From contig CAXXCR010000010.1 in assembly GCA_963668015.2 (NCBI GenBank), positions 113,939 to 177,938 of the forward strand: a stretch of DNA of 64,000 nucleotides. Direction: 5' to 3'. Source of the DNA: Ilyobacter_A sp963668015. GTDB taxonomy: Bacteria > Fusobacteriota > Fusobacteriia > Fusobacteriales > Fusobacteriaceae. The notes under the pieces were generated by a model. The model made no database searches and was not told the origin of the DNA. It was given only the letters and a program-made list of their open reading frames with translations. Below, in pieces: positions 48,455-55,982 of the stretch. Within the stretch, counting starts at the first letter, position 1. Each line of letters begins with the position of its first letter. Position numbers and translations under genes: made by a program.

Positions 48455-48895
48455 ATGCACATAAAAAAAATTGGGTATGGAAACTCTATTTTCGAGGACG
48501 CTTTCAAAGTTAGAAGAAAGGTGTTTATAGAGGATCAAGGGGTACCGGAAAGCTTGGAAATAGATACTTACGACAAGTCCTGTCTGCACATCGTCATGTA
48601 CCACAGCGAAACCGGCTTACCTATATCAACTGGACGGCTTCTGAAAATAGATTCTGACTACTATATAGGCAGACTGGCTGTCTTAAAAAAATACAGAGGA
48701 GCCGGACTGGCAAAGGAACTTATGATAGATCTTATAAGCAAGGCATGGGAACTGGGTGCTTCCAGAATACTCATACATGCCCAAAAACACGCAGTGAATT
48801 TTTATAAAAAACTTGGCTTTGATATTTACGGTTCTCCCTTTATCGAAGCCGGTATAGAACACGTATATATGGAAATAAAAAAACAGGAGGCTTAA
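48455..48895 (+). CDS. GNAT-family N-acetyltransferase
   Basis: A 146-residue acetyltransferase using acetyl-CoA. Motif A is IGRLAVLKKYRGAGLAKELM, with the R/Q-x-x-G-x-A pyrophosphate loop. The C-terminal HAVNFYKKLGFDIYGSPF and an EAGIEHVYMEI ending are typical of the ElaA/YjcF kind. The start is the ATG at 48455 with AGGAGA 7 bp upstream; the TTG two codons earlier overlaps the previous stop. The substrate is unknown. It is the second gene of the Smr-GNAT-exported protein operon. Confidence 0.88.
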   Translation: MHIKKIGYGNSIFEDAFKVRRKVFIEDQGVPESLEIDTYDKSCLHIVMYHSETGLPISTGRLLKIDSDYYIGRLAVLKKYRGAGLAKELMIDLISKAWELGASRILIHAQKHAVNFYKKLGFDIYGSPFIEAGIEHVYMEIKKQEA

Positions 48896-49381
48896 ATGAA
48901 AAAAATACTCATTATGTTTTTCGTGATTTCTTTAAACTTGTTTTCATTGGAAAAATTTCCTCAGCTACATTGGGGAGACTCTGTTTTTAAGGTTAAATTG
49001 GAGCATCCTGGGACGAAAGAAATCAAATCCAAGTACGGAAAAACAAGTTTAACTGAAGAGGCACCAGGAGAAAAGCTCCAAAGGCAAAATTTTTATTTTC
49101 AAAACGGAAACCTTTATGAAATTGAAATAAAGTACAATGATAAGGTTAACTTTGATGATTTAGAAAACATCTACACTGAACTAGTTAGGATTTACGGTAA
49201 CTGCGAAAACAAGGTATTGGAATATTGTGAGGACAGTTTCTGTTTTTCAGGCAATGAAAAGATATGGTATAAAGGAGACTCTATTATTATTCTAAAAGGA
49301 CTAGATAAATCCAGTTCCGACGGAAAAATAGTTTCCACAGGTCTTTATCTGATTTACAGGGATATCAATTTAAAAAAATAG
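48896..49381 (+). CDS. Exported protein of unknown function
   Basis: A 161-residue protein with an N-terminal signal sequence (MKKILIMFFVISLNLFSLE). The mature part has two nearby Cys pairs (GNCENKVLEYCEDSFCFSG), which may form disulfides, and otherwise a beta-strand-like pattern. I do not recognise it. Its ATG touches the preceding stop codon, with AGGAGG in the end of the GNAT gene. Confidence 0.75.
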   Translation: MKKILIMFFVISLNLFSLEKFPQLHWGDSVFKVKLEHPGTKEIKSKYGKTSLTEEAPGEKLQRQNFYFQNGNLYEIEIKYNDKVNFDDLENIYTELVRIYGNCENKVLEYCEDSFCFSGNEKIWYKGDSIIILKGLDKSSSDGKIVSTGLYLIYRDINLKK

Positions 49382-49408
49382 AAAGCTCTGCTATGCAGAG
49401 CTTTTTTA
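49382..49408 (+). terminator. Rho-independent terminator
   Basis: AAAGCTCTGC/GCAGAGCTTT with TTTTATTTT, after the exported-protein gene. Confidence 0.92.
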
Positions 49409-49802
49409 TTTTCCGTTTTTCGGACTTTTTTACCGTTTCTGGTCAAAGTGTTTAAAAATGTAATTTTATCTATTCTTGTAGCTTTTTAATATTAAATTTT
49501 ATGCCAATTATTTTACCCTACCTAAATTCAGAAAAAAAAAATTTCAAAATAAATACAGGTTTTAAGTCAAATTTTTCAAGAAAAACAAAAATACCGAGTG
49601 ATTTTTTTTATTTTTTTTCAAAATATTTTTTCTTCAATCCAAGATAAAAAATGGAGATTTTGTCAAAAAAATGTAATTTTGTATCCCTTTTACAAGTTTT
49701 TTTGTTTCTAATAAAGCAAAAAAAGAATTTCTTATAAAAATAAAACCTAAATATTGATAATTTTTTTCCACAGCAGTTCAATTCTTGACCCTTTCGAAAC
49801 CA
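49409..49802. other. Extremely A/T-rich gap upstream of the mini-gene array
   Basis: No gene seen. It has many A- and T-runs; the last part may act as an upstream activating element for the array promoter. Confidence 0.45.
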
Positions 49803-49831
49803 TTGACTTTTCTGGCCTAAAGCTATATACT
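49803..49831 (+). promoter_or_regulatory. Strong promoter of the mini-gene array
   Basis: TTGACT (49803-49808), 17-bp spacer, TATACT (49826-49831): near consensus, about 47 bp before the first ribosome site region. Confidence 0.85.
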
Positions 49832-49885
49832 ACTAGTGAAAAGAGAGAAACAACAATAAAAAACTTTTAAAGGGAGGTTTTGAAT

Positions 49886-49966
49886 ATGGAATTTGGTATT
49901 TTAGCTGGATACGTGCTTGTTCTTGGGGTTGCTTCTAAAGCTATCAACAAAGAACTTAAAAAGTAG
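49886..49966 (+). CDS. 26-residue membrane peptide, array copy 1
   Basis: The peptide starts MEFGILAGYVLVLGVASK and ends AINKELKK: one hydrophobic helix (residues 3-17) followed by a basic, amphipathic tail. G4-x3-G8 is a helix-packing motif. The only change from the other copies is Val at residue 12 instead of Ala. GGGAGG lies 9 bp before the ATG. I do not recognise the family; a type I toxin, a membrane-complex subunit or a secreted peptide are all possible. Confidence 0.75.
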   Translation: MEFGILAGYVLVLGVASKAINKELKK

Positions 49967-49991
49967 TCTATATAATAAGGAGGGATTCAAT

Positions 49992-50072
49992 ATGGAATTT
50001 GGTATTTTAGCTGGATATGTGCTTGCTCTTGGGGTTGCTTCTAAAGCTATCAACAAAGAACTTAAAAAGTAG
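49992..50072 (+). CDS. 26-residue membrane peptide, array copy 2
   Basis: Protein identical to copies 3 and 4 (Ala12). AAGGAGGG precedes the ATG. The stop codon is TAG, as in copy 1, whereas copies 3 and 4 use TAA. Confidence 0.75.
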   Translation: MEFGILAGYVLALGVASKAINKELKK

Positions 50073-50097
50073 TCTATACAATAAGGAGGGATTCAAT

Positions 50098-50178
50098 ATG
50101 GAATTTGGTATTTTAGCTGGATATGTGCTTGCTCTTGGAGTTGCTTCTAAAGCTATCAACAAAGAACTTAAAAAGTAA
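50098..50178 (+). CDS. 26-residue membrane peptide, array copy 3
   Basis: Same protein as copies 2 and 4. AAGGAGGG precedes the ATG. Silent changes such as CTTGGA for CTTGGG link it to copy 4, and the stop is TAA. Confidence 0.75.
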   Translation: MEFGILAGYVLALGVASKAINKELKK

Positions 50179-50202
50179 TCTATTAATAAGGAGGGATTTA
50201 AT

Positions 50203-50283
50203 ATGGAATTTGGTATTTTAGCTGGATATGTGCTTGCTCTTGGAGTTGCTTCTAAAGCTATCAACAAAGAACTTAAAAAGTAA
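50203..50283 (+). CDS. 26-residue membrane peptide, array copy 4
   Basis: Same protein as copies 2 and 3. AAGGAGGG precedes the ATG. It is the last unit before a 60-bp tail and a strong terminator. Confidence 0.75.
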   Translation: MEFGILAGYVLALGVASKAINKELKK

Positions 50284-50346
50284 TCTGTTAGGGCACTAAT
50301 AAATACTCATTAAGTAGTCTACAATTAAATATTGATTTTTATGACT

Positions 50347-50378
50347 ACAGGGTAACAGACCCTGTTTTTTTATTTTTT
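50347..50378 (+). terminator. Terminator of the mini-gene array
   Basis: ACAGGGT/ACCCTGT stem followed by TTTTTTATTTTTT. Confidence 0.92.
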
Positions 50379-50385
50379 GAAAAAA

Positions 50386-50408
50386 ATCCCGGCACAGGGC
50401 CGAGATTA
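50386..50408 (-). terminator. Terminator of the DMT exporter gene
   Basis: TCCCGGC/GCCGAGA stem with one mismatch; the minus strand continues TTTTTTTC. Confidence 0.7.
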
Positions 50409-51296
50409 TTTAGATGAATATTTATAGTGTATTAGCAGTGAAAGAAATACAAGAAACATGCCGAATATCGACATAAAATCAGGTGACTCGCCAGGAAGTA
50501 TTATCCAGCTTAGGCAGGCTCCCGATACCGGTATTACGAATTTCCACATATTTAACTCTGAAACCTTCACTCCATCTACCCGAAGAAGAGAAAACCATAT
50601 AGAAAAAGCCACAGCAGAAACCATCGCCAGCCATAAGAGGCTTATATAGAACTCAAAAGGCTGAAAAAGACTGTGGCCGCCCTCAACTATTCTCCCTATT
50701 CCAAGCAGCATTAGTCCACCCCACAGCATCTGATTAGACGTAAGAAATTTCGCACCTATACCTCTATTCATTTGAGCCACCTTTATATTTGCAAATGAAC
50801 CAAGCACACTGTTTAAAAGAAGCAGCAGTATGCCAAAACTTTCCACTCTTCCACCTCGAGTAAGAGGCTTGGTATTTATAACTATCACAATTATTCCAAG
50901 TATCCCCAAAAGTATACTGGCAAGCTTAGCCCTGTTCATCTTGTCATTGTGAACTAGAAAATGCGACATTATAGCTGTTATCAGCGGTCCGGATCCTATC
51001 ACTATTGCTGCAGTAGCTCCCGAAACATAGGTCATCGCCGTATAGTAAACCCCGTAACCTATGGTTGTATTTAAAAACACAACATAAGTTATTATCTTCC
51101 AGTTCCTTATAATATCCCTGATGCTGTTTTTCCCCCAAGAAAATGGTATTAAAACAAGTCCTGCCAATAAAAATCTCATACCAGCAAATGTAAACGGAGC
51201 CGGCATATAGGAAAAACCTATTTTCACACCTACAAATGCAGTCGACCAAAGAAAGCAGGAAAAAACAGCAAGCAGTGTTACAGTTGTTTTTTTCAT
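50406..51296 (-). CDS. EamA/DMT-superfamily metabolite exporter
   Basis: A 296-residue inner-membrane protein with ten helices in two EamA repeats (residues 1-140 and 150-290). The first has ALFSCFLWSTAFVGVKIG-like text (actual: FSCFLWSTAFVGVKIGF) and the loop AGMRFLLAGLVLIPF; the second closes with PVSGACLSWIILPGE. The family exports amino acids or other small metabolites; the substrate is unknown. It lies between the mini-gene array and the tRNA operon and is monocistronic. Confidence 0.88.
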   Translation of the reverse strand: MKKTTVTLLAVFSCFLWSTAFVGVKIGFSYMPAPFTFAGMRFLLAGLVLIPFSWGKNSIRDIIRNWKIITYVVFLNTTIGYGVYYTAMTYVSGATAAIVIGSGPLITAIMSHFLVHNDKMNRAKLASILLGILGIIVIVINTKPLTRGGRVESFGILLLLLNSVLGSFANIKVAQMNRGIGAKFLTSNQMLWGGLMLLGIGRIVEGGHSLFQPFEFYISLLWLAMVSAVAFSIWFSLLRVDGVKVSELNMWKFVIPVSGACLSWIILPGESPDFMSIFGMFLVFLSLLIHYKYSSK

Positions 51297-51314
51297 TCAT
51301 TTGTCCTTTCAATA

Positions 51315-51351
51315 TAAAAATAAAAAAAAGACAAAGTCTATGACTTTGTCT
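51315..51351 (-). terminator. tRNA operon terminator
   Basis: AGACAAAGTC/GACTTTGTCT stem; on the minus strand it runs into TTTTTTTATTTTTA, just after tRNA-Asp. Confidence 0.9.
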
Positions 51352-51366
51352 AAGCTAACATTTTAA

Positions 51367-51443
51367 TGGCGGGAGTGACGAGATTCGAACTCGCGACATC
51401 TTGCGTGACAGGCAAGCACTCTAACCAACTGAGCTACACCCCC
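51367..51443 (-). tRNA. tRNA-Asp (GTC)
   Basis: 77 nt; acceptor GGGGGTG/CACTCCC, anticodon loop CTGTCAC, CCA encoded. Confidence 0.95.
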
Positions 51444-51452
51444 AAATTATAA

Positions 51453-51528
51453 TGGTGGTCGCAACAGGACTTGAACCTGTGACCCCCTGCTTGTAAGGCA
51501 GGTGCTCTCCCAACTGAGCTATGCGACC
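51453..51528 (-). tRNA. tRNA-Val (TAC)
   Basis: 76 nt; acceptor GGTCGCA/TGCGACC, anticodon loop CTTACAA, CCA encoded. Confidence 0.95.
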
Positions 51529-51532
51529 TTAG

Positions 51533-51608
<76 letters not shown>

Positions 51609-51613
51609 AATAG

Positions 51614-51701
51614 TGGCGGAGGAACTGGGACTCGAACCCAGACACCTTGCGGTTTCACCGGTTTTCAAGACCGGCCCCTTAGCCAATTCGGACATTCCTC
51701 C
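51614..51701 (-). tRNA. tRNA-Ser (TGA)
   Basis: 88 nt with a long variable arm; acceptor GGAGGAA/TTCCTCC, anticodon loop CTTGAAA, CCA encoded. Confidence 0.95.
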
Positions 51702-51716
51702 ACTATTATATTATTT

Positions 51717-51791
51717 TGGTAGCCCGTAGGAGAATCGAACTCCTGTTGCATGGATGAAAACCATGAGTCCTAACCACTAGACGAACGGGCC
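51717..51791 (-). tRNA. tRNA-Glu (TTC)
   Basis: 75 nt; acceptor GGCCCGT/ACGGGCT, anticodon loop TTTTCAT, CCA encoded. A substrate of MnmA. Confidence 0.95.
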
Positions 51792-51794
51792 AAA

Positions 51795-51871
51795 TGGTGG
51801 ATCCAGCTGGAGTCGAACCAGCGACCACTCGGTTATGAGCCGAGTGCTCTAACCAACTGAGCTATGGATCC
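51795..51871 (-). tRNA. tRNA with CAT anticodon (elongator Met, or Ile2)
   Basis: 77 nt; acceptor GGATCCA/TGGATCC, anticodon loop CTCATAA, CCA encoded. It lacks initiator features. CAT could also be the Ile2 tRNA modified by TilS; I cannot decide from sequence alone. Confidence 0.85.
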
Positions 51872-51879
51872 ATGTATAA

Positions 51880-51956
<77 letters not shown>

Positions 51957-51961
51957 ATACA

Positions 51962-52037
51962 TGGTGCGCCATACAGGATTTGAACCTGTGACAACTCGAT
52001 TAAAAGTCGAGTGCTCTACCAACTGAGCTAATGGCGC
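51962..52037 (-). tRNA. tRNA-Lys (TTT)
   Basis: 76 nt; acceptor GCGCCAT/ATGGCGC, anticodon loop CTTTTAA, CCA encoded. A substrate of MnmA. Confidence 0.95.
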
Positions 52038-52038
52038 A

Positions 52039-52114
<76 letters not shown>

Positions 52115-52123
52115 ATAAGCATT

Positions 52124-52200
<77 letters not shown>

Positions 52201-52220
52201 ATATGTTTCATATAAATAGA

Positions 52221-52308
52221 TGGTGCCTAGGGCGGGAATCGAACCCGCACGACCCTAGAGGTCACAGGATTTTAAGTCCTGTGCGTCTACCAGTTCCGCC
52301 ACCCAGGC
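52221..52308 (-). tRNA. tRNA-Leu (TAA)
   Basis: 88 nt with a long variable arm; acceptor GCCTGGG/CCTAGGC, anticodon loop CTTAAAA, CCA encoded. First gene of the tRNA operon. Confidence 0.95.
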
Positions 52309-52338
52309 GTTACTCTTGCCCCCTCGAGGACAGGATTA

Positions 52339-52367
52339 ATAATATCACAGAACAAACCCTTTGTCAA
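52339..52367 (-). promoter_or_regulatory. tRNA operon promoter
   Basis: Minus strand: TTGACA (52367-52362), 17-bp spacer, TATTAT (52344-52339), 30 bp before tRNA-Leu. Confidence 0.88.
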
Positions 52368-52534
52368 CAAGTTTTTTCTTTTTTTTCCAAAAAAATTAAT
52401 TTTTTTTTTAAAAACATAATTCACTCCTTTATTTTAAAGGCTTTAAGAGATACTGCCTTTATATTTAAAATACATTTTTTACTGAGTTATACAAAAAATA
52501 TTATCTTTAAAAATATCCTATTTCCCGTTAAAGT

Positions 52535-52564
52535 TTGACAGAAAACATAAAAATAAACTAAAAT
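52535..52564 (+). promoter_or_regulatory. Promoter of the broken marR gene
   Basis: TTGACA (52535-52540), 18-bp spacer, TAAAAT (52559-52564), 32 bp before the TTG start. Confidence 0.7.
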
Positions 52565-52596
52565 ATTTAATAAGACGATTTTTTGGAGGTGCTACT

Positions 52597-53054
52597 TTGC
52601 TAGAAAACAATGAAAATATAATAGCAAAAGAACTTGGGAAGGTATACAGGCAGATTCAGATTTTAATCGAATCCAAACTAGATCCATTTGATTTTGGCAG
52701 GAGGCAATACCTTTATTTCATTCACATACTTAAATATCCCGGGATAAACCAGGAAACTCTCAGTTCAATTTTAAAGATAGACAAGGGTAGTACGGCCAGA
52801 GAGCTGTGAAAAAACTCTGCGACAGAGGGTATATAATCAGAAAACGTTTTGTAGAGGATAGAAGAGCTTGGCAGCTCTTTCCTTCTGAGAAGGCTTTGGA
52901 AGTTTTTCCGGAATTTGCTGAAAACATGCGCTCCATAAATGAAATGTTGCTTGAAAATTTTTCAGAAGATGAAAAAGAAACTATCTTCTACCTCTTAAAA
53001 AAATTATCAAAAAATATTGAAAATATTCACAGCGATATAATAGAAGAAAAATAA
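52597..53054 (+). pseudogene. MarR-family regulator, frameshifted
   Basis: Two overlapping frames together give a normal MarR protein of about 150 residues. Frame 1 starts at TTG 52597 (GGAGGTGC upstream) and stops at 52809 inside the recognition helix (IDKGSTAREL-stop). Frame 2 continues KKLCDRGYIIRKRFVEDRRA with the wing and the C-terminal dimer helices. Removing one AG from the AGAGAG at 52799-52804 would restore KGSTARAVKKL, the usual family pattern. A 2-bp slip therefore explains the break. The promoter and ribosome site are intact, so the event is recent or a sequencing error. Confidence 0.85.
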
Positions 53055-53107
53055 AACAAAAATATAAGTTCATGCCTATCTTTTCTCCTAGCAACAGCCA
53101 ATCAAGA

Positions 53108-53430
53108 AAAGATCCCACCAATGGCCAAAAAACTTATAAATAAAAAACTTTTAAAGCATCGAAATCTAAACCCATTTAAAAAATTGCGTTAAGAAATCAT
53201 CTTCTGAAATCCAATTTCATTGAAATAAGGAGTCTCGCCGACTATATTTCAATAGAAAGTTAGTTTAGAAGTGAGTAGACTTAGAAAATAACGAGAGAAA
53301 CGAATATATTTTCTAGTCCTTGTAAAATTTATTTTTACAAGTTTCATTAATCTTACAGATGTCGTTTCTTTGCTACTTTCTTTGGACAAGTAAAGAAACG
53401 ACAGAAATTTAGTAGTTTATTATATAGTTT
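53108..53430. repeat. Dispersed repeat, type A, copy 3 (partial, diverged)
   Basis: Matches the second half of copy 1 in the same orientation (from CAATGGCC through TTGAAATAAGGAG and TATTTCAATAGAAAGT to ACTTTCTTTGGACAAG). About 90 bp of unrelated sequence interrupts it near 53275-53360. It fills the gap between marR and hcp; no gene is seen. Confidence 0.8.
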
Positions 53431-53469
53431 TAGTTCATTCTTATAAAGATTTTAAAACATTACCAAATT

Positions 53470-53503
53470 ATAGAAGGACTCGCATTTAAGCAAGTCCTTC
53501 TAT
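53470..53503 (-). terminator. hcp terminator
   Basis: Perfect 11-bp stem ATAGAAGGACT/AGTCCTTCTAT downstream of hcp; the T-run on the minus strand is weak. Confidence 0.7.
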
Positions 53504-53530
53504 AACTAGGGTGTATTTTTTATAATAACA

Positions 53531-55234
53531 CTATTCTCCTAAGAACATTTTAATGTCTTCATCAACTGCTCCTATTCCCTTTATTCCAAAGTTTTCAACT
53601 AGAACGTTTGCAACGTTTGGAGATAAGAATGCCGGTAAACTTGGTCCTAAATGGATATTTTTAACTCCTAAATGAAGCAGTGCAAGTAGTACTATTACCG
53701 CTTTTTGCTCATACCATGCGATGTTGTAAGCAATAGGTAACTCATTGATATCGTTTAACTGGAAAACCTCTTTCAGCTTAAGGGCGATTACTGCCAATGA
53801 GTAGGAATCATTACACTGACCAGCATCCAATACCCTAGGTATTCCTCCTATATATCCTAAGTCTAGCTTGTTATATTTGTATTTTGCACAACCAGCAGTT
53901 AATATTACTGTATCTTTTGGAAGTTTTTCAGCGAACTCTGTATAGTAGTCTCTTGACTTCATTCTTCCGTCACAACCAGCCATTACGAAGAACTTCCTGA
54001 TAGCTCCTGATTTGACTGCACCCACCACTTTGTCAGCAAGTGCAAGTACTTGGTTGTGTGCGAATCCTCCTACAATTTTACCTTCCTCTATAGCGGTAGG
54101 AGCTTTGCATTTTTTAGCATGCTCTATTACAGCCGTAAAGTCTTTTTTACCGTTTTCATCAACTTCTATATGCGGGAATCCTTCGAATCCAGCTGCACCT
54201 GTAGTATATACTTTATCCTGGTACTTTGCTTCGGATTTTGGAGGAACTAAACAGTTTGTAGTAAACAGAATAGGTCCGTTGAAAGACTCAAACTCCTTCG
54301 CTTGTTTCCACCAAGCATTTCCGTAGTTTCCTATTAGATGAGAGTATTTTTTTAGTTCTGGATAGTAATGAGCCGGCAGCATTTCTGAATGAGTGTAGAT
54401 GTCTACTCCGCTATCTTTACTCTGCTCAAGAAGTTGCACCAAATCATTTAGGTCATGCCCTGAAACTAGAATTCCAGGCTTTGTTCCTACACCTATGTTA
54501 ACTTCTGTGATTTCGGGGTTTCCGAATGTAGATGTGTTCGCCGAGTCAAGAAGTGCCATTACTTGCACTCCGTACTTACCGGTTTCTAAAGCAAGCGCTG
54601 TCAGCTCATCTCCAGATAATGAGTCGTCAATTGTAGCTATTAAAGCTTTTTCCAGGAAAATATATATTTCTTCATTTTCGTACCCTAAATTGTAAGCATG
54701 TTCTGCATATGCAGCCATACCTTTTAATCCATAAGTGATAAGTTCTCTAAGTGATCTTACATCTTCATTTTCAGTTCTAAGTATTCCAACCAGTCCTGCC
54801 TTTGTTTCAAAGGTATCTTCCGTTCCAGTCCAAACAGCAGCATCCTGGCTTTCAAATTTAGAAGAGATCCCTTTTTCTTTAAATACTTTCTTTAATTCGT
54901 CTCTAAGTTCCAACCCTTCTTTGACAACACTTACAAACTTTTCTTTGTCGAAGTTTGCATTTGTGATAGTCATGAAAAGACTGTTAACTAGGTAGTTGTC
55001 TGCTCTTTTTAGGTTTGCATTTACATTTCTCAATTCGTAGTTGTATATTGCAACACCTTTTGCAGCGTGGATTAAAAGGTCCTGTAGGTTAGCCACTTCT
55101 ACCGACTTACCACATACTCCTATCTTAGTACACCCTTTTCCACCTGCCGCTTCCTGACATTGGTAACAAAACATTGACATAGTATCTACTCCTCCTTCAT
55201 CTTTTTGGAAAATGTTCTTTAAAAATTTGATCAT
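53531..55234 (-). CDS. hcp: Hybrid cluster protein (Hcp, prismane; class I)
   Basis: A 549-567 residue Fe-S-O cluster enzyme. Hcp proteins reduce NO or hydroxylamine and help against nitrosative stress. The proximal cluster motif is C-x2-C-x8-C-x5-C (FCYQCQEAAGGKGCTKIGVC), the class I spacing of anaerobes. Hybrid-cluster ligands appear in order, including TTNCLVPP, AGCDGR, TAGCAKYKYN and DAGQCNDSYS. Two starts are possible: ATG 55234 (GGAGG 7 bp upstream) or ATG 55180 (GGAGG 10 bp upstream), the latter giving the canonical MSMFCYQCQE. The 18-residue extension is basic and unusual. A class II Crp/Fnr site lies 58 bp upstream of 55234. Confidence 0.95.
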   Translation of the reverse strand: MIKFLKNIFQKDEGGVDTMSMFCYQCQEAAGGKGCTKIGVCGKSVEVANLQDLLIHAAKGVAIYNYELRNVNANLKRADNYLVNSLFMTITNANFDKEKFVSVVKEGLELRDELKKVFKEKGISSKFESQDAAVWTGTEDTFETKAGLVGILRTENEDVRSLRELITYGLKGMAAYAEHAYNLGYENEEIYIFLEKALIATIDDSLSGDELTALALETGKYGVQVMALLDSANTSTFGNPEITEVNIGVGTKPGILVSGHDLNDLVQLLEQSKDSGVDIYTHSEMLPAHYYPELKKYSHLIGNYGNAWWKQAKEFESFNGPILFTTNCLVPPKSEAKYQDKVYTTGAAGFEGFPHIEVDENGKKDFTAVIEHAKKCKAPTAIEEGKIVGGFAHNQVLALADKVVGAVKSGAIRKFFVMAGCDGRMKSRDYYTEFAEKLPKDTVILTAGCAKYKYNKLDLGYIGGIPRVLDAGQCNDSYSLAVIALKLKEVFQLNDINELPIAYNIAWYEQKAVIVLLALLHLGVKNIHLGPSLPAFLSPNVANVLVENFGIKGIGAVDEDIKMFLGE

Positions 55235-55264
55235 AAGTACGCCTCCTCGCTTTCTTATGAAATC

Positions 55265-55270
55265 ATTTTA
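55265..55270 (-). promoter_or_regulatory. -10 box of hcp
   Basis: TAAAAT on the minus strand, predicted start A at 55258, 24 bp before the first hcp ATG. No -35 consensus; the operator takes its place. Confidence 0.65.
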
Positions 55271-55282
55271 CGATTTATAAAT

Positions 55283-55307
55283 AAAAAAATCGGTAACATC
55301 AGTTACC
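55283..55307 (-). terminator. Possible comEB terminator overlapping the hcp operator
   Basis: GGTAAC/GTTACC stem followed on the minus strand by GATTTTTTTATTT, 26 bp after the comEB stop. Confidence 0.6.
55292..55307. promoter_or_regulatory. Putative Crp/Fnr operator 3, before hcp
   Basis: GGTAAC-ATCA-GTTACC, a perfect palindrome containing GTAAC-N4-GTTAC. Its centre (55299.5) is 29.5 bp from the -10 box, position -41.5, the same geometry as at 36174.5. The palindrome, followed by seven T's on the minus strand, may also act as the comEB terminator. Confidence 0.72.
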
Positions 55308-55332
55308 AATTCTTGATTAATTTAGTAATTTT

Positions 55333-55827
55333 TTATACAGTTTCTTCTTTGAAGGAGATGTTTATATCTTCTATGCTTGGATCCAGTTTTCTGTATTTTA
55401 CCCCCGTTGCATCAAACATTTTTTTTGAAGCGCTGTTTGAAGGGGTGTCCTCATATTTGTCCGATAGATATACTACCTCTTTTATGCCGCTTTGTATAAT
55501 AGCTTTTGCACACTCATGACATGGAAAAAGACCAACATATATTATACAGTTTTTCAGGCTTTTTATGCTGTTTAATATTGCATTCTGTTCCGCGTGGCAC
55601 ACAAAAGGGTATTTTGTATCCAAAAATTCTCCCTCTCTTCCCCAGGGGAAATCATCGTCTGAGCAACCTATAGGAAGTCCGTTGTACCCAAGCCCCACAA
55701 CTTTTTTGTCTTCAGTGACTATACAAGCCCCAACCTGTGTGCTGGGGTCCTTGCTTCTTTTGGCCGAAAGAAGAGCCATCCCCATAAAATATTCATCCCA
55801 ACTAAGGTAATCATTTCTTTTTTTCAA
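55333..55827 (-). CDS. comEB: dCMP deaminase (ComEB family)
   Basis: A 164-residue zinc deaminase that turns dCMP into dUMP for thymidylate synthesis. Zinc and catalytic residues are in CHAEQNAI (H-A-E) and FPCHECAKAI (P-C-x2-C). The segment DPSTQVGACIV and GYNGLPIGCSDDDFPW are typical of dCMP deaminases. In some Firmicutes the homologue lies in a competence locus; no competence gene adjoins it here. It is upstream of hcp on the same strand with only a hairpin between. Confidence 0.93.
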   Translation of the reverse strand: MKKRNDYLSWDEYFMGMALLSAKRSKDPSTQVGACIVTEDKKVVGLGYNGLPIGCSDDDFPWGREGEFLDTKYPFVCHAEQNAILNSIKSLKNCIIYVGLFPCHECAKAIIQSGIKEVVYLSDKYEDTPSNSASKKMFDATGVKYRKLDPSIEDINISFKEETV

Positions 55828-55954
55828 ATTATATCACTCCAAACAAGGTTTTATTTTAAATATAGTATACCATCAGAAATAATTTTTTTTAAGAAAATTT
55901 TATGAGGCTAAGCAAACATTGTGACAGCAAGTATAGATTTATATACTTAAATAA

Positions 55955-55982
55955 AAAGAAGACAGAGGGTCATTGACCCTCT
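55955..55982 (-). terminator. Terminator of the ferredoxin-type membrane protein gene
   Basis: AGAGGGTCA/TGACCCTCT stem at the gene's stop; the minus strand continues TCTTCTTTTT. Confidence 0.78.

Larger units (their letters stand above)
49886..50283 (+). repeat. Four tandem copies of a 105-106 bp unit
   Basis: Units start at 49886, 49992, 50098 and 50203 (periods 106, 106, 105). Each holds a ribosome site (GGAGG), an ATG and a 26-codon gene. Differences are few and mostly in the intergenic part or silent, which indicates recent amplification or gene conversion. Confidence 0.95.

Noticed and set aside
50007..50267. Minus-strand frame of 86 codons across the mini-gene array
   Set aside because: It is the periodic antisense shadow of the tandem units and has no ribosome site.
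49886..50283. The tandem array as a CRISPR or simple DNA repeat
   Set aside because: Units are about 106 bp with no distinct spacers, and each encodes the same peptide with its own ribosome site.
49886..50283. Firm type I toxin-antitoxin call for the array
   Set aside because: I found no convincing antisense promoter or RNA, so toxicity is left as one possibility.
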